A stretch of DNA of 64,000 nt from contig NZ_FOAP01000008.1 of the NCBI RefSeq assembly GCF_900109545.1, positions 62,001-126,000 on the forward strand, read 5' to 3'. The translations under genes were made by a program, and so were the position numbers. Positions 63,492 to 64,000 of this stretch are shown piece by piece. Numbering within the stretch: the first letter of the stretch is position 1; every line of letters begins with the position of its first letter. The DNA is from Stigmatella aurantiaca. GTDB taxonomy: Bacteria; Myxococcota; Myxococcia; Myxococcales; Myxococcaceae. The notes below the pieces were generated by a model. The model did no database searches and was not told where the DNA came from. It was given only the letters and a program-made list of their open reading frames with translations.

Positions 63492-64000
63492 ATGAGAACG
63501 AGGCTGGCCACATTCCTCACGCTCGCGATCCTCGCCGTCGCGCCCGCGGACGCGAACGACGACAGCGAGCAGGTACGCCGGGAGGCCACCGAGAAGCTCA
63601 ACCAGCTTCTGGACCAGACAGGTTCTGCGCTTTCGGGGGCTGGCGCGAGCACCGGCACCTCGGAGCTCGATTCCGCGCTCGGCCACACCACCGAGATCGC
63701 GTCGCAGCTGGAGCTGCTCCGGAACGCGCGCGGCGAGGACGACGCCGCGAAGCGGATGACCGAGGTCTGGCCAGGCAAAAACCAGGAGCTCCGCCGCTCG
63801 CTTGAACTCCTGAAGCAGGTAAAACAGCAGCAGTTCTCGTTCGAGCCACTCCTCGCGACGTGCAAGACGTCCGAAGACCAGCTCATGGGCACGGTGCGGG
63901 CGTACCTCAGCGCCCCCGATGACGCCGACGAGGGCATCAAGACCGTCACCGAGCGGGCCGAGAAGTTCGCCACCGAGACGCGCCAGCAGCTCGAGGCCGC
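63492..64000 (+). CDS. Exported helical protein, 3' end outside window
   Basis: At least 169 residues with no stop before the window edge. The leader LATFLTLAILAVAPADA should be cleaved. The mature part is almost all charged helix with heptad-like Leu spacing (EATEKLNQLLDQTGSAL, ELRRSLELLKQVKQQQ), likely coiled coil. One Cys lies near residue 124. No family is recognised. GGGAGCTC lies before the ATG. It may share a transcript with the repeat protease if the stem-loop between them is not a terminator. Confidence 0.65.
   Translation, partial: MRTRLATFLTLAILAVAPADANDDSEQVRREATEKLNQLLDQTGSALSGAGASTGTSELDSALGHTTEIASQLELLRNARGEDDAAKRMTEVWPGKNQELRRSLELLKQVKQQQFSFEPLLATCKTSEDQLMGTVRAYLSAPDDADEGIKTVTERAEKFATETRQQLEA

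Overview
This is a GC-rich window of about 64 kb, densely packed on both strands, with genes often overlapping by a few bases. The gene content points to a predatory, fruiting myxobacterium, probably of the Cystobacterineae (Myxococcus/Stigmatella/Archangium relatives). The pointers are a DUF2378 (TIGR02265-like) protein, a GYF/J-like/PilZ regulator, a complete chemosensory operon with hybrid parts, several sensor kinases, many lipoproteins and secreted metalloproteases, and a LysM-GH19 muramidase/chitinase. No rRNA, tRNA, CRISPR array, insertion sequence or prophage was seen. No gene-free stretch exceeds 300 bases. The organism assignment is inference from content, not from a database match.

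Layout. 1-8.9 kb: end of an Omp85-type barrel, a kelch propeller, an exported HAD phosphatase-like lipoprotein, a zinc-ribbon SDR without the usual catalytic Tyr, PBP2 (mrdA), and a two-gene unit with an exported NADP/F420-oxidoreductase-fold protein and a barrel protein. 9-16.2 kb: LysM-GH19 hydrolase, aldo/keto reductase, UPF0489 protein, HExxH lipoprotein, DPP-IV-type S9 peptidase, cold-shock protein. 16.3-21.5 kb: sucB and sucA (2-oxoglutarate dehydrogenase E2 and E1, overlapping) and an InhA-type enoyl-ACP reductase with a strong terminator. 21.6-29.6 kb: a chemosensory operon (CheY, CheY-CheW fusion, CheR with a C-terminal extension, CheW, CheA-REC hybrid, CheB, MCP), mostly coupled by 4-base overlaps. 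29.8-43.9 kb: rsgA, cupin, HTH-citrate synthase fusion, clpS-clpA behind an acyltransferase-like gene, DUF2378, Nfu scaffold, methyltransferase with a probable CTG start, ferredoxin-reductase-like protein, RNA methyltransferase, and an operon of response regulator, GYF/PilZ protein and a sensor kinase with an eroded ATP site. 44-52.3 kb: M20 dipeptidase, prolyl aminopeptidase, a c-type cytochrome, a DEAH helicase with an Arg/Gly tail, and three consecutive secreted proteins including a snapalysin-like protease. 52.3-64 kb (accessory in character): a threonyl-tRNA synthetase paralogue reduced to catalytic and anticodon domains, a GFA-family protein overlapping a broken alpha/beta hydrolase pseudogene, a small Cys-rich lipoprotein, a CMD-family protein, a GAF histidine kinase, a steryl-acetyl-hydrolase-type esterase, a barrel protein, a P450, and an M43-like metalloprotease carrying five 50-residue tandem repeats. 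An exported helical protein runs off the window end.

How the parts fit. The peptidases, LysM hydrolase and esterases suit a bacterium that digests prey or macromolecules outside the cell. The chemosensory operon and the three kinase genes supply sensing. The most unusual points are the citrate synthase with a DNA-binding head, the sensor kinase that looks catalytically compromised in an operon with a PilZ protein, the domain-stripped ThrRS, the repeat-bearing M43-like protease, and a gene pair joined by CTGA that appears to use CTG as a start.
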